A stretch of DNA of 14,580 nucleotides from Aquificaceae bacterium UBA2488 (GTDB lineage Bacteria; Aquificota; Aquificia; Aquificales; Aquificaceae): contig DDOS01000067.1 in assembly GCA_002341805.1 (NCBI GenBank), forward strand, positions 8,789 through 23,368, given 5' to 3'. Below, in pieces: positions 14,380-14,580 of the stretch. Position 1 is the first letter of the stretch; every line of letters begins with the position of its first letter. The notes under the pieces are model-generated. The model was not told where the DNA came from, did not search any database, and saw only the letters and a list, made by a program, of their open reading frames with translations. A program made the position numbers and the translations under genes.

Positions 14380-14407
14380 TTGACAAAAATTTGTATTTTA
14401 TTATGCT
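14380..14407 (+). promoter_or_regulatory. Promoter of the AAA-ATPase-like gene
   Basis: TTGACA (14380-14385), 16-bp AT-rich spacer, TATGCT (14402-14407; four of six matches to TATAAT). A start 7 bases on falls at 14414, exactly where the reconstructed first codon of the downstream gene lies. This implies a leaderless message, as proposed for two gaps on the other strand. Confidence 0.6.
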
Positions 14408-14417
14408 AAAAGCATAA
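14401..14417. promoter_or_regulatory. Perfect 7+7 dyad over the -10 and predicted start: candidate operator
   Basis: TTATGCT-AAA-AGCATAA, seven-base perfect arms with a 3-base centre. It covers the -10 hexamer and the predicted transcription start of the rightward promoter, the classic site for a repressor. As RNA only its right half would be transcribed, so it is more likely a DNA-binding site than a hairpin. Confidence 0.5.
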
Positions 14418-14580
14418 AAACACTGCCATAGGTATATCAAGCTTTGAAGATGTTAGAACTGGCAATTACTACTATGTAGATAAAACAATGTTTGTTAAAA
14501 AATTAGTGGATAGTGGTAAATACTATTTTCTCTCCCGTCCAAGACGCTTTGGCAAATCATTATTTGTGGATACTCTAAAA
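14414..14580 (+). pseudogene. AAA-ATPase-like/PDDEXK_9-family gene, 5' part, damaged start, cut by window edge
   Basis: From 14428 one frame reads [20 protein letters not shown], then [20 protein letters not shown] and [11 protein letters not shown] to the edge. This is the N-terminus of the AAA-ATPase-like family (PF09820, usually fused to a C-terminal PD-(D/E)XK domain), with the family hallmarks YVDKT and the Walker-like SRPRRFGKS. Members usually begin with a basic residue or two, then LPIGI. Here the preceding bases read (ATA)-AAA-ACA-CTG-CCA, i.e. x-K-T-L-P, but one frame off: restoring one A at 14428-14429 joins KTLP to IGISS. The first codon is ATA where ATG is expected, and no ATG, GTG or TTG precedes IGISS in frame. 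The first in-frame ATG (14488) would remove YVDKT. So the gene is probably inactivated at its 5' end. The family's function is not established. Confidence 0.7.

Noticed and set aside
1..14580. CRISPR array, tRNA, rRNA or insertion sequence
   Set aside because: No regularly spaced direct repeats, cloverleaf-like T-loop sequence, rRNA segments, transposase frames or flanking inverted repeats were found by eye.

Overview
The window looks like a chromosomal segment from a thermophilic, AT-rich bacterium of the Aquificales, most likely family Aquificaceae; Hydrogenobaculum is my best guess. This is inferred, not searched. The signs are the low GC, an archaeal-type 3-dehydroquinate synthase II, an ATP synthase c subunit with an N-terminal signal peptide, and an rpmH-yidD-yidC cluster with no rnpA. 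Aquificaceae are known to lack the RNase P protein and RNA and to use the protein-only enzyme HARP.

Layout: every gene from 14001 down to 1 is on the minus strand, packed with overlaps or gaps of at most a few dozen bases. In transcription order the first block is a promoter region (about 14002-14160), an oligopeptide/nickel-type ABC ATPase, a CNNM/CBS (CorC/HlyC) membrane protein and a comF broken by three separate one-base indels. Then come hemN, an ATP synthase F0 pair with a universal-stress-like gene between its members (atpB, usp-like, atpE), and a ribosome/membrane-insertion set (rpmH, yidD, yidC, a PpiD/SurA-like membrane-anchored chaperone). A metabolic run ends the series: DHQS II, rpe, a class I aminotransferase, speE and a GT4-like glycosyltransferase. 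The start of one more gene may lie at the left edge.

Functional links: F0 subunits a and c are membrane proteins that need YidC/Sec insertion, and they sit directly upstream of yidD, yidC and a PpiD-like protein. PpiD is a known partner of SecYEG/YidC in E. coli. The metabolic run serves aromatic amino acid, pentose phosphate, amino-group transfer and polyamine biosynthesis.

Right end: about 580 bases without an intact gene hold dense regulatory structure. On the minus strand there is a consensus promoter (TTGACA-N16-TATAAT) with an FNR/CRP-like dyad about 42 bp upstream of its predicted start. It drives a roughly 108-nt leader containing a C-tract (a single-base-loop G-quadruplex motif on the opposite strand) and a strong hairpin. 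On the plus strand there is a promoter overlapped by a perfect 7+7 dyad, which leads into the damaged 5' end of an AAA-ATPase-like/PDDEXK_9-type gene that runs off the window.

A recurring motif is an extended -10 (TGTTATAAT or TGTTAAAAT) in intergenic gaps, exactly 6 bases before the start codon in two cases. This suggests leaderless internal transcription. I see no CRISPR array, tRNA, rRNA or insertion sequence.
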